This document shows, piece by piece, positions 48,616 through 57,214 of a DNA stretch of 64,000 bases. Both the position numbers and the translations under genes were made by a program. The notes below the pieces were generated by a model that saw nothing but the letters and a program-made list of their open reading frames with translations, did no database searches and was not told the DNA's origin. The first letter of the stretch is position 1. Each line of letters starts with the position of its first letter. This stretch comes from Candidatus Nanopelagicales bacterium (GTDB lineage: Bacteria; Actinomycetota; Actinomycetes; S36-B12), in the NCBI GenBank assembly GCA_030827125.1, contig JAURFD010000012.1, forward strand, positions 1-64,000, given 5' to 3'.

Positions 48616-49832
48616 GCCGGGAGCGCGGGACGCGCTGAGGCGCGGGCGATGACTTCGTCTGCGCTCACCGTCGCTGGGTCGGCATCAATCACGTGCAAGG
48701 ACAGGTGGATCGTGCGCTTGCCGAGCGCAACGCCGGAGTCATCGAATGCGCCACGCACCTGGCCGGGCAGGGCGAACTGATCGAGGGTTCCGATCCCCAC
48801 GGCCGCAAAAGCTCCGGCGGTCCATCGGGCCACGAGGGCACCTTCGGGCAGCGCCGTGCGCAGGGCTCGGAAGGTCGCGGTGAGGACCTCGTCGCCGTAT
48901 CCGATTCCGTAGCGATCGTTGATCTCCCACAGGTCGTCGACGATGGCGACGACTCCGTAGACCGGCAGGTGTGAGTACGTGGCGGCATTCCAGACTGAGG
49001 GAGTCAGATCGTTGAGACCGCGGCGCGACAGGGCGCCGGTGAGGGGGTCAGAGGTGAGCAGGGTGGCGATGCGGGCTTGTTCGGCGGCGATGCGGTCGGT
49101 GCCGATGAGCCGAAGTCGGAGCAGGATCGCGCCGACAGCCAATGCCGTGAGCGCGGCGAGTGCCCATCCGGTCGTCTGGGCTGTCTCGATGAGGAAGCCT
49201 CCGGTGAGGATTGCTGCCAGGGCGATGGCGCCGCCGAAAATCCCGGCGGCCCACGACATCGCGATAGGGATCAAGCCCACGAGGATGACAAGCGTGTAGG
49301 CGAGGGTGACCGGGTTGTCCTCTTCGACGGCCTGCCATGTCACAAAGGTGACCACCCCGCCCATTCCCACGGCCCACAGCCAGGGCAGTACCCCCGGTGG
49401 GATGGCTCGGCGACCTGCGACCTGGGCCAGGATCAGGACCACCATCGCAAAGAGTGCTCCGGCGATATCCGAGACGACGGAGGACTGAGGTTGGGTGAGG
49501 ACCGTGACCAACGTCAAGACAATCGCTACGGTACCGCTGAGAGTCAACGCAATGGGGATCGTCTGGTAGGCGGTTTCCAGGCGCAGTCGCGATGCCGGAT
49601 CATTCAATTGGCGAAGCGCAGGGGCTGGGTCGCTCACGGTGACCTCCTCCGGGTCGGGCTCCTCGAACAGGGGCGCAAGGCGGTGTGCCTGGACCGGGCG
49701 CGGCCACGGGACAAGACGTCCCGCGGTGAGCCCGAGGTAGACGAGTGTGTTGATGCCGACAAAGATCAAGAAGATGCGAAAGCCCGTTGAGTTGAGCAGG
49801 CTTTCGGGTAGAAGCAGGCCGGTCGGCATCAT
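48612..49832 (-). CDS. Membrane protein with degenerate GGDEF domain
   Basis: A 406-residue protein with an N-terminal hydrophobic segment (about 17-38), a cytoplasmic stretch, then about six transmembrane helices (roughly 90-240) and a C-terminal GGDEF-like domain from about residue 250. The domain keeps [12 protein letters not shown] and GIGYGDEVL, but the catalytic signature GG(D/E)EF is replaced by TAGAF (near residue 338, in [11 protein letters not shown]). It is therefore unlikely to make cyclic di-GMP and may instead bind a nucleotide or act as a partner. ATG overlaps the glycosyltransferase stop (ATGA), so the two are cotranscribed. The function in polymer export is an inference from that context. 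Confidence 0.82.
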   Translation of the reverse strand: MMPTGLLLPESLLNSTGFRIFLIFVGINTLVYLGLTAGRLVPWPRPVQAHRLAPLFEEPDPEEVTVSDPAPALRQLNDPASRLRLETAYQTIPIALTLSGTVAIVLTLVTVLTQPQSSVVSDIAGALFAMVVLILAQVAGRRAIPPGVLPWLWAVGMGGVVTFVTWQAVEEDNPVTLAYTLVILVGLIPIAMSWAAGIFGGAIALAAILTGGFLIETAQTTGWALAALTALAVGAILLRLRLIGTDRIAAEQARIATLLTSDPLTGALSRRGLNDLTPSVWNAATYSHLPVYGVVAIVDDLWEINDRYGIGYGDEVLTATFRALRTALPEGALVARWTAGAFAAVGIGTLDQFALPGQVRGAFDDSGVALGKRTIHLSLHVIDADPATVSADEVIARASARPALPA

Positions 49833-51298
49833 GTCGCCGCCTCCTGCCCGACGTGATTCCAGGTGGCCTCGCGGTTCGCGCCGATGCGCCAGAGGCTGTT
49901 GACGAAGACCGCCTGCAGGAACAGGTCATAGGCCAACTCGGGGAAGAGCGCGGCGGCGAGCAATCGGGCGCGCCACCCGCCCTTCCATGCGGTGACGACG
50001 CGTTCCAACCAAAAGACCGAACCGATCGTCAGCCAGAAGGGGAACCACACCCACTGGTTCAGCGCCAGAGCGGTGATTCCCATGAGGGTCAGGGCGCTGA
50101 CGAGCGCGACGGTGCCGTAGCCGATGCCGAACTGCTGTCCCCAGTACCGCAGGGTGGCCGCACGAAATCCGTAGGCTCCGAGGTTTTCGAGGGCGCCGCG
50201 CTGCCACCGCTGTCGCTGCCGCCAGAGGTCACCCCAGGTGGGCATGAGTTCGGTGGTGACCGTGCACTCGCGGGGTGACAGCATCGGCGCGCCGAGCACC
50301 TTGAGGGCGAGGGTGAGTTCATTGTCCTCGGTGAGGGCGGCGGTGTCGTAGACCTGGCCGGGTGGGCCGGGGAGGAAGACCCCCCGCGCGGCGGCCACAT
50401 CGAGCAGCAGGGTGGCGCGGAACATCGACGCCGTACCGGTCAGCACGAAGACGCGACCTCGGCGTTGGCGGATCTGCGTGCCGTAGCGGGTGTACTCGTT
50501 GCGCTGGAACTTCCCCAGGATGCCGTGCCCTGGCTCACCGGAGAACAGCCCGCCGATGGCGCCGAGTTCGGTGTCGTTCTCCAGTCGCTGGGCCCCGATC
50601 TCGATGAACTGTTCGCCGAGCGTGGTGTCTGCGTCCATGACAAGGACGAGGTCCTCACCACCCATGACCGGAAGGAGCCGATCCAGGGCCTGATTGAGGG
50701 CTCCGCCCTTTTTCTCGGTGTTGTTCTTGGTCTCGAAGACTTCGTGGCCGTACTCGCGTGCGATCTCAGCGGTCCGATCGGTGCAGTTGTCGGCGACGAT
50801 GATGACGCGGTCCGGTCCGCGCGATTGCCCCTTCAGCGCGTCGAGTGTGGCGGAGATGCGGTCCTCTTCGTTGTGCGCCGGGATGAGGACAGTGACGCGA
50901 AGCCGGCGTCCAGGCTTGGGCGGCCGCTCGTCTCCGCGCAACAGTTCCAGGTAGCGGCGGTAGGGGCTCAGCGCCGACAGTGTCGATAGGGCTTCGAGAA
51001 GGATGGTGATGACGATGATGGTGCCGAGGGCCACCAGTGCTCCGGTAATCACCTGGCTGGGTGGTTGTGCGTCGGAGATGAGGACCGACCATGGCCCGAT
51101 CTGGGTCTTCTCGATCGATGCGGGGGTCTCCAGAGGTTCGAGCAGTCGAGCGATCGTCAAGGCGATGACCGCCACCGCGGCAATCGCGACGAGGACAAAC
51201 ACGACGACGAGCCGGACGTAGAACTCCGGTCGGAGGGTCAGGGGCGATGGGGGTGGGAGCGGCGGTGCGCCGATGTCGCTGGGATCCCCCGGGGTCAC
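49829..51298 (-). CDS. Membrane-embedded family 2 glycosyltransferase (processive, BcsA/PgaC-like)
   Basis: A 489-residue glycosyltransferase with two N-terminal membrane segments (about 28-52 and 83-106), a cytoplasmic GT2 domain and three or four C-terminal membrane segments. Motifs fit a processive polysaccharide synthase: VLIPAHNEEDRIS, VIIVADNCTDRTA, the metal-binding VMDADTT (near 218), the base-containing TEDNEL (near 323) and the polymer-binding QRQRWQRG (near 360). The product cannot be deduced. It starts at GTG 51298 and overlaps the degenerate-GGDEF gene by four bases. The pair sits between metK and priA, which adjoin in many actinobacteria, so it looks inserted. Confidence 0.87.
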   Translation of the reverse strand: MTPGDPSDIGAPPLPPPSPLTLRPEFYVRLVVVFVLVAIAAVAVIALTIARLLEPLETPASIEKTQIGPWSVLISDAQPPSQVITGALVALGTIIVITILLEALSTLSALSPYRRYLELLRGDERPPKPGRRLRVTVLIPAHNEEDRISATLDALKGQSRGPDRVIIVADNCTDRTAEIAREYGHEVFETKNNTEKKGGALNQALDRLLPVMGGEDLVLVMDADTTLGEQFIEIGAQRLENDTELGAIGGLFSGEPGHGILGKFQRNEYTRYGTQIRQRRGRVFVLTGTASMFRATLLLDVAAARGVFLPGPPGQVYDTAALTEDNELTLALKVLGAPMLSPRECTVTTELMPTWGDLWRQRQRWQRGALENLGAYGFRAATLRYWGQQFGIGYGTVALVSALTLMGITALALNQWVWFPFWLTIGSVFWLERVVTAWKGGWRARLLAAALFPELAYDLFLQAVFVNSLWRIGANREATWNHVGQEAAT

Positions 51299-51347
51299 GC
51301 GGCCATTTTGGCACTTCTGGCCCGCAACCCGGGCACCGTCCGGGGTC

Positions 51348-51365
51348 TGTCAGGGTCGGCTGACA
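51348..51365. repeat. Perfect 6-base inverted repeat in the GT2-priA divergent region
   Basis: TGTCAG (51348-51353) and CTGACA (51360-51365) are perfect reverse complements separated by six bases. They lie in the 77-base divergent region, 11 bases before the priA ATG. The arrangement resembles a small operator, but a six-base palindrome could arise by chance. Confidence 0.35.
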
Positions 51366-51375
51366 CCATCGGGGC

Positions 51376-53376
51376 ATGACGACGGGCGTGGGAGGGGAGC
51401 AGATGCCGGTCGCCCGGGTGCTCGTCGATGTGCCGCTAGCGCACCTGGACCGGCCCTTCGACTACGCCGTCCCCGACGAGATGAGCGCCGACGCGGTCCC
51501 CGGTGCCCGAGTGCGCGTCCGATTCGCCGGCCGACTCGTCAACGGATTCATCCTGGAGCGCATCGGTGCGAGCGAGCATGCTCGACTCCAACGCCTGCAG
51601 CGGGTCGTGTCATCGGTCCCGGTGCTGTCTCCGGAGATCGCGTCCCTTGCCCGGGCCGTTGCCGATCGCTACGCCGGCACCATGTCTGACGTGCTGCGCA
51701 CTGCGGTGCCGCCGCGACATGCACGCGCCGAGGGCCAGGTGCTGGCCGAGCCCGCACAGCCAGAACCCCTCGCGGATCCGCCGACACCGGAGGCGGTCAC
51801 GGCCTGGTCGATCTACACCGGCGGTGATGCTTTCTTGCACCGTCTGACGGACGGGGCGCGTGGATTGCGGGCGGTGTGGGACGCGGCTCCCGGAGGCGGC
51901 CAGGGGGAGTCAGGCGAATGGTTCAGCCGACTGGCCGACCTCGTGGCCGCCGCCCAGCCGCACGGCGGCGTGATCATCGTTGCGCCCGATGCTCGGGATG
52001 TCGCCCGACTCGATGCGGCCCTGCGTGAACGAATCGGGGCGGATGCCTTCGTCACGTTGACGGCTCAGTTGGGTCCACAGCGGCGCTACGCCAACTTCCT
52101 CCGGGCTGCGACCGGTCGCGTGCGGGTCGTCCTCGGCACTCGCGCGGCGGCTTTCGCCCCGATCGTTGATCCCGCACTGCTCATCCTCTGGGATGACGGC
52201 GACGACTCCCTCGACGAGCCGCACGCGCCGTACTGGCACGCCCGCGAGGTGCTGGCCCTTCGGGCTCACCAATCTGGTGCGTCCCTGCTGTGCGGCGGCT
52301 TCGCTCGATCCGTGGAGACGCAGGCGTGGATCGAGTCTGGCTGGGCCAAGCCGATCAGCCCCAAACGAGAGATTCTGCGGGCACTCGCTCCCCGGGTGAC
52401 GGCCGATGATGCGCACGATGAGCAAGGTCCGGCGCGACTCCCATCCAGGGCCTGGCAGATCGCACGCACGGCTCTGGAGTCGGGCCCGGTCCTCGTCCAG
52501 GTCTCGCGTCGCGGCTACGTTCCGGGCCTGGCCTGTCAACGCTGTCGCACGCCGGCCCGGTGCTTGGAGTGCGCCGGCCCGCTGTCCTTGCCGCATGCGG
52601 GAGGCGCGCCCGTGTGCCGGTGGTGCGCCACTCCCGCGCCGCACTGGCGTTGCTCCGCCTGCGACGGGGACCGACTGCGTGCCATGAGCGTGGGCAGCGC
52701 GCGCACGGCTGAGGAACTCGGACGAGCGTTCCCCGGGGTTCGCATCCTGGCTTCGAGCGGCGATCACATCCTCGACGACGTCGAGGGGGTCGGTCTGGTG
52801 GTAGCCACTCCGGGGGCAGAGCCGCACGCGGAGAGCGGCTATGCGGCCGTCCTGATCCTCGACGCGCATACACACCTTTCCCGCGCCGCGTTGCGGGCGG
52901 GGGAGGAGACCGCCCGCCGGTGGTTCACCGCCGCCGCCCAAGCCCGTCCCGGTGCTCCCGTGGTGGTGACGGCACCACCGGGAGTGCCGGCCGTTCAGGC
53001 GCTCGTGCGCTGGGATCCCGCGGGCTACGCCGCGCGCGAACTCGCTGAGCGTGTCGACCTCGGTCTGCCCCCCGCGGTGCGGTGCGCCAGCATCGTGGGT
53101 GACCCCGCTGCGGTCAGTGAGGTAGCGGATGTCCTGCCCGAGTCGGTCCGCCGCCTTGGCCCTCACGACGTACCCGCGCAGGCGCGGGCAATCATGAGGC
53201 TGAGCGACGATGCCCCCGCTCGGCTGTCCCAGCTACTCGTCACGGCGCCGCGCACCGACGGCGCGGCCATGGCATCGAGCCTGCGCGAGATCCAGGTTCA
53301 GCGATCCGCACGCAAAGACCCGCGCGCGCTGTCGATCCACCTCGATCCCCTCACCTGGGGGAGCGATCTCGCGTGA
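51376..53376 (+). CDS. priA: PriA-like primosomal protein without helicase motifs
   Basis: A 666-residue homologue of the replication-restart helicase PriA. The N-terminal DNA-binding domain (VLVDVPLAHLDRPFDYAVP) is clear, and eight cysteines around residues 386-425 (CQRCRTPARCLEC, CRWC, CSAC) form the zinc sites. The ATPase motifs are lost: no GxGKT/S Walker A is found and the DEEH box reads WDDGDDS. Actinobacterial PriA proteins are generally noted to lack detectable helicase motifs, so this is a lineage feature. It may act as a structural primosome factor. ATG 51376 begins a divergent unit next to the glycosyltransferase. Confidence 0.88.
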   Translation: MTTGVGGEQMPVARVLVDVPLAHLDRPFDYAVPDEMSADAVPGARVRVRFAGRLVNGFILERIGASEHARLQRLQRVVSSVPVLSPEIASLARAVADRYAGTMSDVLRTAVPPRHARAEGQVLAEPAQPEPLADPPTPEAVTAWSIYTGGDAFLHRLTDGARGLRAVWDAAPGGGQGESGEWFSRLADLVAAAQPHGGVIIVAPDARDVARLDAALRERIGADAFVTLTAQLGPQRRYANFLRAATGRVRVVLGTRAAAFAPIVDPALLILWDDGDDSLDEPHAPYWHAREVLALRAHQSGASLLCGGFARSVETQAWIESGWAKPISPKREILRALAPRVTADDAHDEQGPARLPSRAWQIARTALESGPVLVQVSRRGYVPGLACQRCRTPARCLECAGPLSLPHAGGAPVCRWCATPAPHWRCSACDGDRLRAMSVGSARTAEELGRAFPGVRILASSGDHILDDVEGVGLVVATPGAEPHAESGYAAVLILDAHTHLSRAALRAGEETARRWFTAAAQARPGAPVVVTAPPGVPAVQALVRWDPAGYAARELAERVDLGLPPAVRCASIVGDPAAVSEVADVLPESVRRLGPHDVPAQARAIMRLSDDAPARLSQLLVTAPRTDGAAMASSLREIQVQRSARKDPRALSIHLDPLTWGSDLA

Positions 53377-53393
53377 GCCGCGAGGCCGGTCCG

Positions 53394-53399
53394 TAGACT
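53394..53399 (+). promoter_or_regulatory. Probable -10 box for def
   Basis: TAGACT in the 83-base priA-def gap would give a leader of about 54 bases ending in AGGGAG before GTG 53460. Confidence 0.4.
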
Positions 53400-53459
53400 G
53401 GCGTCCATCACTGCAGGCCACGGCAACATCGCCGAAGGCCACGGCCACAGGGAGTAGAT

Positions 53460-54005
53460 GTGACGGTTCAGCCGATTAGGCTCTTCGGCGACCCGGTGCT
53501 GCGAACCCCTGCGGCACCGGTCGAGACCTTTGACAAGGAACTCCGCAAACTCGTGGCCGATCTCACCGAGACGATGAAGGAGGCGCCGGGCAGCGGACTG
53601 GCCGCACCACAGATCGGCGTCTCGTTGCGCGTTTTTACCTGGTGGGTCGACGACGAACTTGGGCATCTGTGCAACCCCGTCCTCGATCTGTCCGATGAGA
53701 TCCAGGAGGGGGACGAGGGCTGCCTGTCCATTCCCGACCTCGCCTTCGACACCAAGCGGGCGCGGCGGGTGGTGGCCAAGGGTATGAACATGCACGGCGA
53801 ACCCATCGTGGTCGAGGGCAGCGATCTGCTCGCGCGCGCGCTCCAGCACGAGACCGATCACCTGGATGGCATCTTGTTCATCGATCGTCTGGATCCTGAA
53901 CTGCGCAAGGAAGCCATGAAGGCCATCCGCGACTCGGAGTGGTTCGGTGAGCAGCCGCCGGAGGTGCGGGTGAGCCCGCACACCATTTCCGCCAAGTGGC
54001 TCTAG
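53460..54005 (+). CDS. def: Peptide deformylase
   Basis: Def removes the formyl group from nascent N-formylmethionine. The 181-residue metalloenzyme has all three motifs: GSGLAAPQIG, EGCLS with the metal-binding cysteine, and QHETDHLDG with the two histidines and catalytic glutamate. GTG 53460 is used; the ATG at 53458 is out of frame and meets a stop at once. It lies three bases before fmt, whose product adds the formyl group that Def later removes. Confidence 0.95.
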   Translation: MTVQPIRLFGDPVLRTPAAPVETFDKELRKLVADLTETMKEAPGSGLAAPQIGVSLRVFTWWVDDELGHLCNPVLDLSDEIQEGDEGCLSIPDLAFDTKRARRVVAKGMNMHGEPIVVEGSDLLARALQHETDHLDGILFIDRLDPELRKEAMKAIRDSEWFGEQPPEVRVSPHTISAKWL

Positions 54006-54008
54006 ACC

Positions 54009-54932
54009 GTGCGCCTCCTCTTCGCCGGAACCCCCGACGTTGCCCTCCCGAGCCTGAACGCGCTGATCGATTCCGACCATGACGTGGTCGGCGTCCTGAC
54101 GCGTCCACCGGCGGCTGCGGGTCGGGGGCGTGGTGAACGCCGCAGCGCGGTTCACGACAGGGCAGTCGAACTCGGCCTGCCGGTGCTGACCCCGCGGTCG
54201 CTCCGGGATCCGGAGACGCTCCACACCCTGCGTGCCCTAGCGCCGGACTGCTGCCCGGTCGTGGCCTACGGCGCTCTGGTCCCTCCGGATGCCCTCGCCA
54301 TCCCGCCGAACGGCTGGGTCAACCTGCACTTCTCGCTGCTCCCCTCATGGCGCGGTGCCGCACCCGTTCAGCACGCGATTCGGGCCGGTGACGAGATCTC
54401 CGGGGCGACGACGTTCCTGCTCGATGAGGGACTCGACACAGGTCCCATCCTGGGGCAGATGACGACGGCCATCGGGCCGCGGGAGACGGCCGGTGAACTG
54501 TTGGCGCGCTTGGCGCAGACAGGGGCCGATCTTCTGAAACTTACGATCGACGCGCTTGCCGCCGGCGACATCGATCCTCGACCGCAGAGCGACGAGGGTG
54601 TCAGCCTGGCACCGCGCATTGAGGTTGAGGACGCGCGCGTCGACTGGACCCTCACCGCCCGGGCAATCGACCGCACGATTCGCGCTGTCACCCCGGCGCC
54701 CGGTGCGTGGACGATGATGCGCGACCAGCGCGTCAAGGTTGGGCCGGTGCTGCTCACCAATGACGGGACGCTCGCGCCGGGTGAAATCTCGGCGGGGCGT
54801 CAGGAGGTACGTGTCGGTACCGGGCGCGGTGACGTCGTACTCAACCTCGTACAGCCGCAGGGCAAGCGAGAGATGCCAGCATTGGACTGGCTGCGCGGTG
54901 TGCGGCTGCAGCCCGGGGAGCGGTTCACATGA
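54009..54932 (+). CDS. fmt: Methionyl-tRNA formyltransferase
   Basis: Fmt formylates initiator Met-tRNA using 10-formyltetrahydrofolate. The 307-residue protein opens LLFAGTPDVALPSL and contains NLHFSLLPSWRGAAPVQHAI with the catalytic Asn and His region, and LDEGLDTGPIL with the catalytic aspartate. A C-terminal tRNA-binding domain follows. GTG 54009 begins three bases after def, and the stop overlaps rsmB by four bases, giving the common def-fmt-rsmB order. Confidence 0.95.
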   Translation: MRLLFAGTPDVALPSLNALIDSDHDVVGVLTRPPAAAGRGRGERRSAVHDRAVELGLPVLTPRSLRDPETLHTLRALAPDCCPVVAYGALVPPDALAIPPNGWVNLHFSLLPSWRGAAPVQHAIRAGDEISGATTFLLDEGLDTGPILGQMTTAIGPRETAGELLARLAQTGADLLKLTIDALAAGDIDPRPQSDEGVSLAPRIEVEDARVDWTLTARAIDRTIRAVTPAPGAWTMMRDQRVKVGPVLLTNDGTLAPGEISAGRQEVRVGTGRGDVVLNLVQPQGKREMPALDWLRGVRLQPGERFT

Positions 54933-56320
54933 GCCGGCCGCCCCAGACGCAGCGCGGCGCTCCGGACCGACGTGTGCGTGTGCCGCGTGGTGCCCGGGGC
55001 GCGGCGTACGACCTGCTGCATGCGGTGGCGGCTGACGATGCCTATGCCAATCTCGTGTGGCCAACGATCCTCACCGAGGCGCGCCTCGACGCTCGTGATG
55101 CGGGCTTTGCCACGGAACTTGCATACGGGACTCTGCGCTGGCGCGGACTGTACGACGCCATCCTCGCCGAGTGCGTCGACCGTCCGCTGGACAAGCTCGA
55201 CGGGCGCGTCCTTGATCTGTTGCGTCTCGGCGTCCATCAACTTCTTTCTATGCGCGTGCCCGAACACGCGGCCGTGGGGGAGACCGTTTCGCTGGCTCGC
55301 CAGGTAGCCGGCGACGGGCCCTCCAAGTTGGTCAATGCCGTCCTTCGCAAGGTAATTGCCGGGGGCGATAGGGATCAGTGGATCGCGCGCGTCGCGCCCG
55401 GCGACGACATCGAATCGCTGGCGATCGCGACATCCCATCCGCGATGGATCGTCGGGGCGCTCGGACAAGCACTGTCGGTCCATCGCGGCGGACCTGATCC
55501 GCAAGGACTTCGGGATGTGCTCGATGCCGACAATGAGCCGGCGCGGCCAACCCTGGTCGCGCGCGACATCAGTCCGGACGAGTTGCGGTCGCTGCCCGGG
55601 GTGGGTCCGACCCGCTGGTCACCGGTGGCCGGTGTCCTTGAGCAGGGGCGGCCGGAGGACCTGGCCGTCGTGCGGTCCGGAGCGGTGGGTGTTCAAGACG
55701 AGGGCAGCCAACTGGTAGCACTGGCCCTGGCGAATGCGGAGGTCGATGGGGACCACGGAACCTGGGTTGACCTGGCCGCCGGACCCGGCGGCAAGGCGGC
55801 TCTCCTGGCGCGCGAGGCAGCGAGACGCGGAGGCCGCCTCATCGCCGTCGAACCGCACGCTCACCGCGCCGACCTGGTGCGCCGATCCCTGCCGCCCGGC
55901 GATCATGAGGTGCGGGTGGCCGATGGGCGCACGGCGCTGCTGCCGGCGAGCGCCGACCGCGTCCTGCTGGACGCACCGTGCACGGGACTCGGGGCTCTGC
56001 GGAGAAGGCCCGAGGCGCGTTGGCGTCGCAGTGCCGCAGATCTCGCCAGCCTCGGACCGCTGCAACGGGATTTGCTCGGTGCCGCGATCGATGCGACACG
56101 TCCCGGGGGAGTGATCCTCTATTCGACGTGCTCGCCACATGTCGCCGAGACGGATCTGGTGATCAAGGACGTGCTCAAGGGTCGAGACGATGTCGTTCAG
56201 GAAGATGTGCGGCCGCTGCTGGCGGGTGTGCCGGACCTAGGCCCCGGACCGGCGGCGCGACTGTGGCCGCATGTGCATGGCACCGACGGGATGTATCTCG
56301 CCCTGCTCCGCAAACGCTGA
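54929..56320 (+). CDS. rsmB: 16S rRNA (cytosine-967 C5) methyltransferase
   Basis: RsmB methylates C967 of 16S rRNA using SAM. The 463-residue protein has an N-terminal NusB-like RNA-binding domain (residues about 25-150; ARGAAYDLLHAV, LDGRVLDLLRLGVHQLL) and a C-terminal Rossmann methyltransferase domain with the SAM motif WVDLAAGPGGKAALLA, the DAPCTGLGALRRRPEARWRR block and the nucleophile region LYSTCSPH. ATG 54929 overlaps the fmt stop (ATGA). Length is typical. Confidence 0.93.
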   Translation: MSRPPQTQRGAPDRRVRVPRGARGAAYDLLHAVAADDAYANLVWPTILTEARLDARDAGFATELAYGTLRWRGLYDAILAECVDRPLDKLDGRVLDLLRLGVHQLLSMRVPEHAAVGETVSLARQVAGDGPSKLVNAVLRKVIAGGDRDQWIARVAPGDDIESLAIATSHPRWIVGALGQALSVHRGGPDPQGLRDVLDADNEPARPTLVARDISPDELRSLPGVGPTRWSPVAGVLEQGRPEDLAVVRSGAVGVQDEGSQLVALALANAEVDGDHGTWVDLAAGPGGKAALLAREAARRGGRLIAVEPHAHRADLVRRSLPPGDHEVRVADGRTALLPASADRVLLDAPCTGLGALRRRPEARWRRSAADLASLGPLQRDLLGAAIDATRPGGVILYSTCSPHVAETDLVIKDVLKGRDDVVQEDVRPLLAGVPDLGPGPAARLWPHVHGTDGMYLALLRKR

Positions 56321-56548
56321 TGTTGCTCTCTCCTCGATGACCTTGGGATATCTCGTCCGGGCGGAATCTTGTCCCTAGCCCGTCTTGCGGGCGTGCCGCG
56401 GCAGCCCGATCGTCTATAAGCGCCCCCTGGTCACGGTGGTGCTTTCCCTGGCCTTCGGTGGCATCCTCGCCTACGCCGGCAATATCGGAATCCTCGCCGC
56501 CCAGCGATCCCGCAGGTGGGGGGAACTCCACATCGCTACCCTGCCGTC
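56321..56548. other. rsmB-rpe intergenic region
   Basis: This 228-base stretch is one of the largest gene-free intervals. It holds a short hairpin, GCCCG/CGGGC at about 56378-56392, without a following T-tract, and a possible -10 box TATAAG at 56415-56420 that could serve rpe. A hydrophobic plus-strand frame passes through it but runs on into rpe out of frame, so I do not call it a gene. Confidence 0.4.
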
Positions 56549-57214
56549 ATGGCCGTGCAGATCTCGCCCAGCATCCTCTCCGCCGACTTCGCCCATCTGG
56601 GCGACGAGATCGCGCGCGTGCCGGACGCGGACTGGATCCACGTGGACGTGATGGACTACCAGTTCGTCCCGAACCTCACGATGGGTCTGCCGGTGGTTGA
56701 GAGTCTCCTGCGATCCACGCGAATTCCGCTCGACTGCCACCTCATGATCGCCGATCCCGATCGGTGGGCGCCGTCGTACGCCGAGGCTGGCGCGGGCAGC
56801 GTGACCTTCCACGCCGAGGCCGCCGAGGCACCGGTGCGCCTTGCTCGAACCCTGCGGCACCTTGGTGCGCGCGCCGGGTTGGGGATCAACCCCACGACGT
56901 CCATCCAGCCGTATGTCGAACTCCTACCCGACCTCGACATGGTGCTGCTCATGACCGTGGAACCGGGATTCGGTGGTCAGCCGTTCTTGGACATGGTGCT
57001 GCCGAAGATCCGCCAGACGCGTGACCTCGTGAAGCGCAGCGGCTGCGACGTGTGGATCCAGGTGGACGGCGGTGTCAGCGAGGGAACGATCGAACGCTGC
57101 GCCGAAGCCGGGGCCGACGTGTTCGTCGCGGGCTCGGCCGTCTTCGGCGCCGATGATCCCGATCGCATGGTGCGCACCCTGCGCGAGATGGCGGCACGAG
57201 CGGCGGATCACTAG
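56549..57214 (+). CDS. rpe: Ribulose-phosphate 3-epimerase
   Basis: Rpe interconverts ribulose-5-phosphate and xylulose-5-phosphate in the pentose phosphate pathway. The 221-residue barrel has [15 protein letters not shown], the metal histidine and aspartate in [25 protein letters not shown] and QVDGGV. ATG 56549 gives the family's exact N-terminus, though no strong ribosome-binding site precedes it. It heads the riboflavin genes, whose pathway uses ribulose-5-phosphate, and its stop shares one base with ribD (TAGTG). Confidence 0.95.
   Translation: MAVQISPSILSADFAHLGDEIARVPDADWIHVDVMDYQFVPNLTMGLPVVESLLRSTRIPLDCHLMIADPDRWAPSYAEAGAGSVTFHAEAAEAPVRLARTLRHLGARAGLGINPTTSIQPYVELLPDLDMVLLMTVEPGFGGQPFLDMVLPKIRQTRDLVKRSGCDVWIQVDGGVSEGTIERCAEAGADVFVAGSAVFGADDPDRMVRTLREMAARAADH

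Noticed and set aside
56385-56651. Plus-strand frame in the rsmB-rpe gap with a hydrophobic stretch
   Set aside because: It has no ribosome-binding site, overlaps the rpe coding region by about 100 bases in the wrong frame, and its second half is Ser/Arg/Pro shadow sequence.
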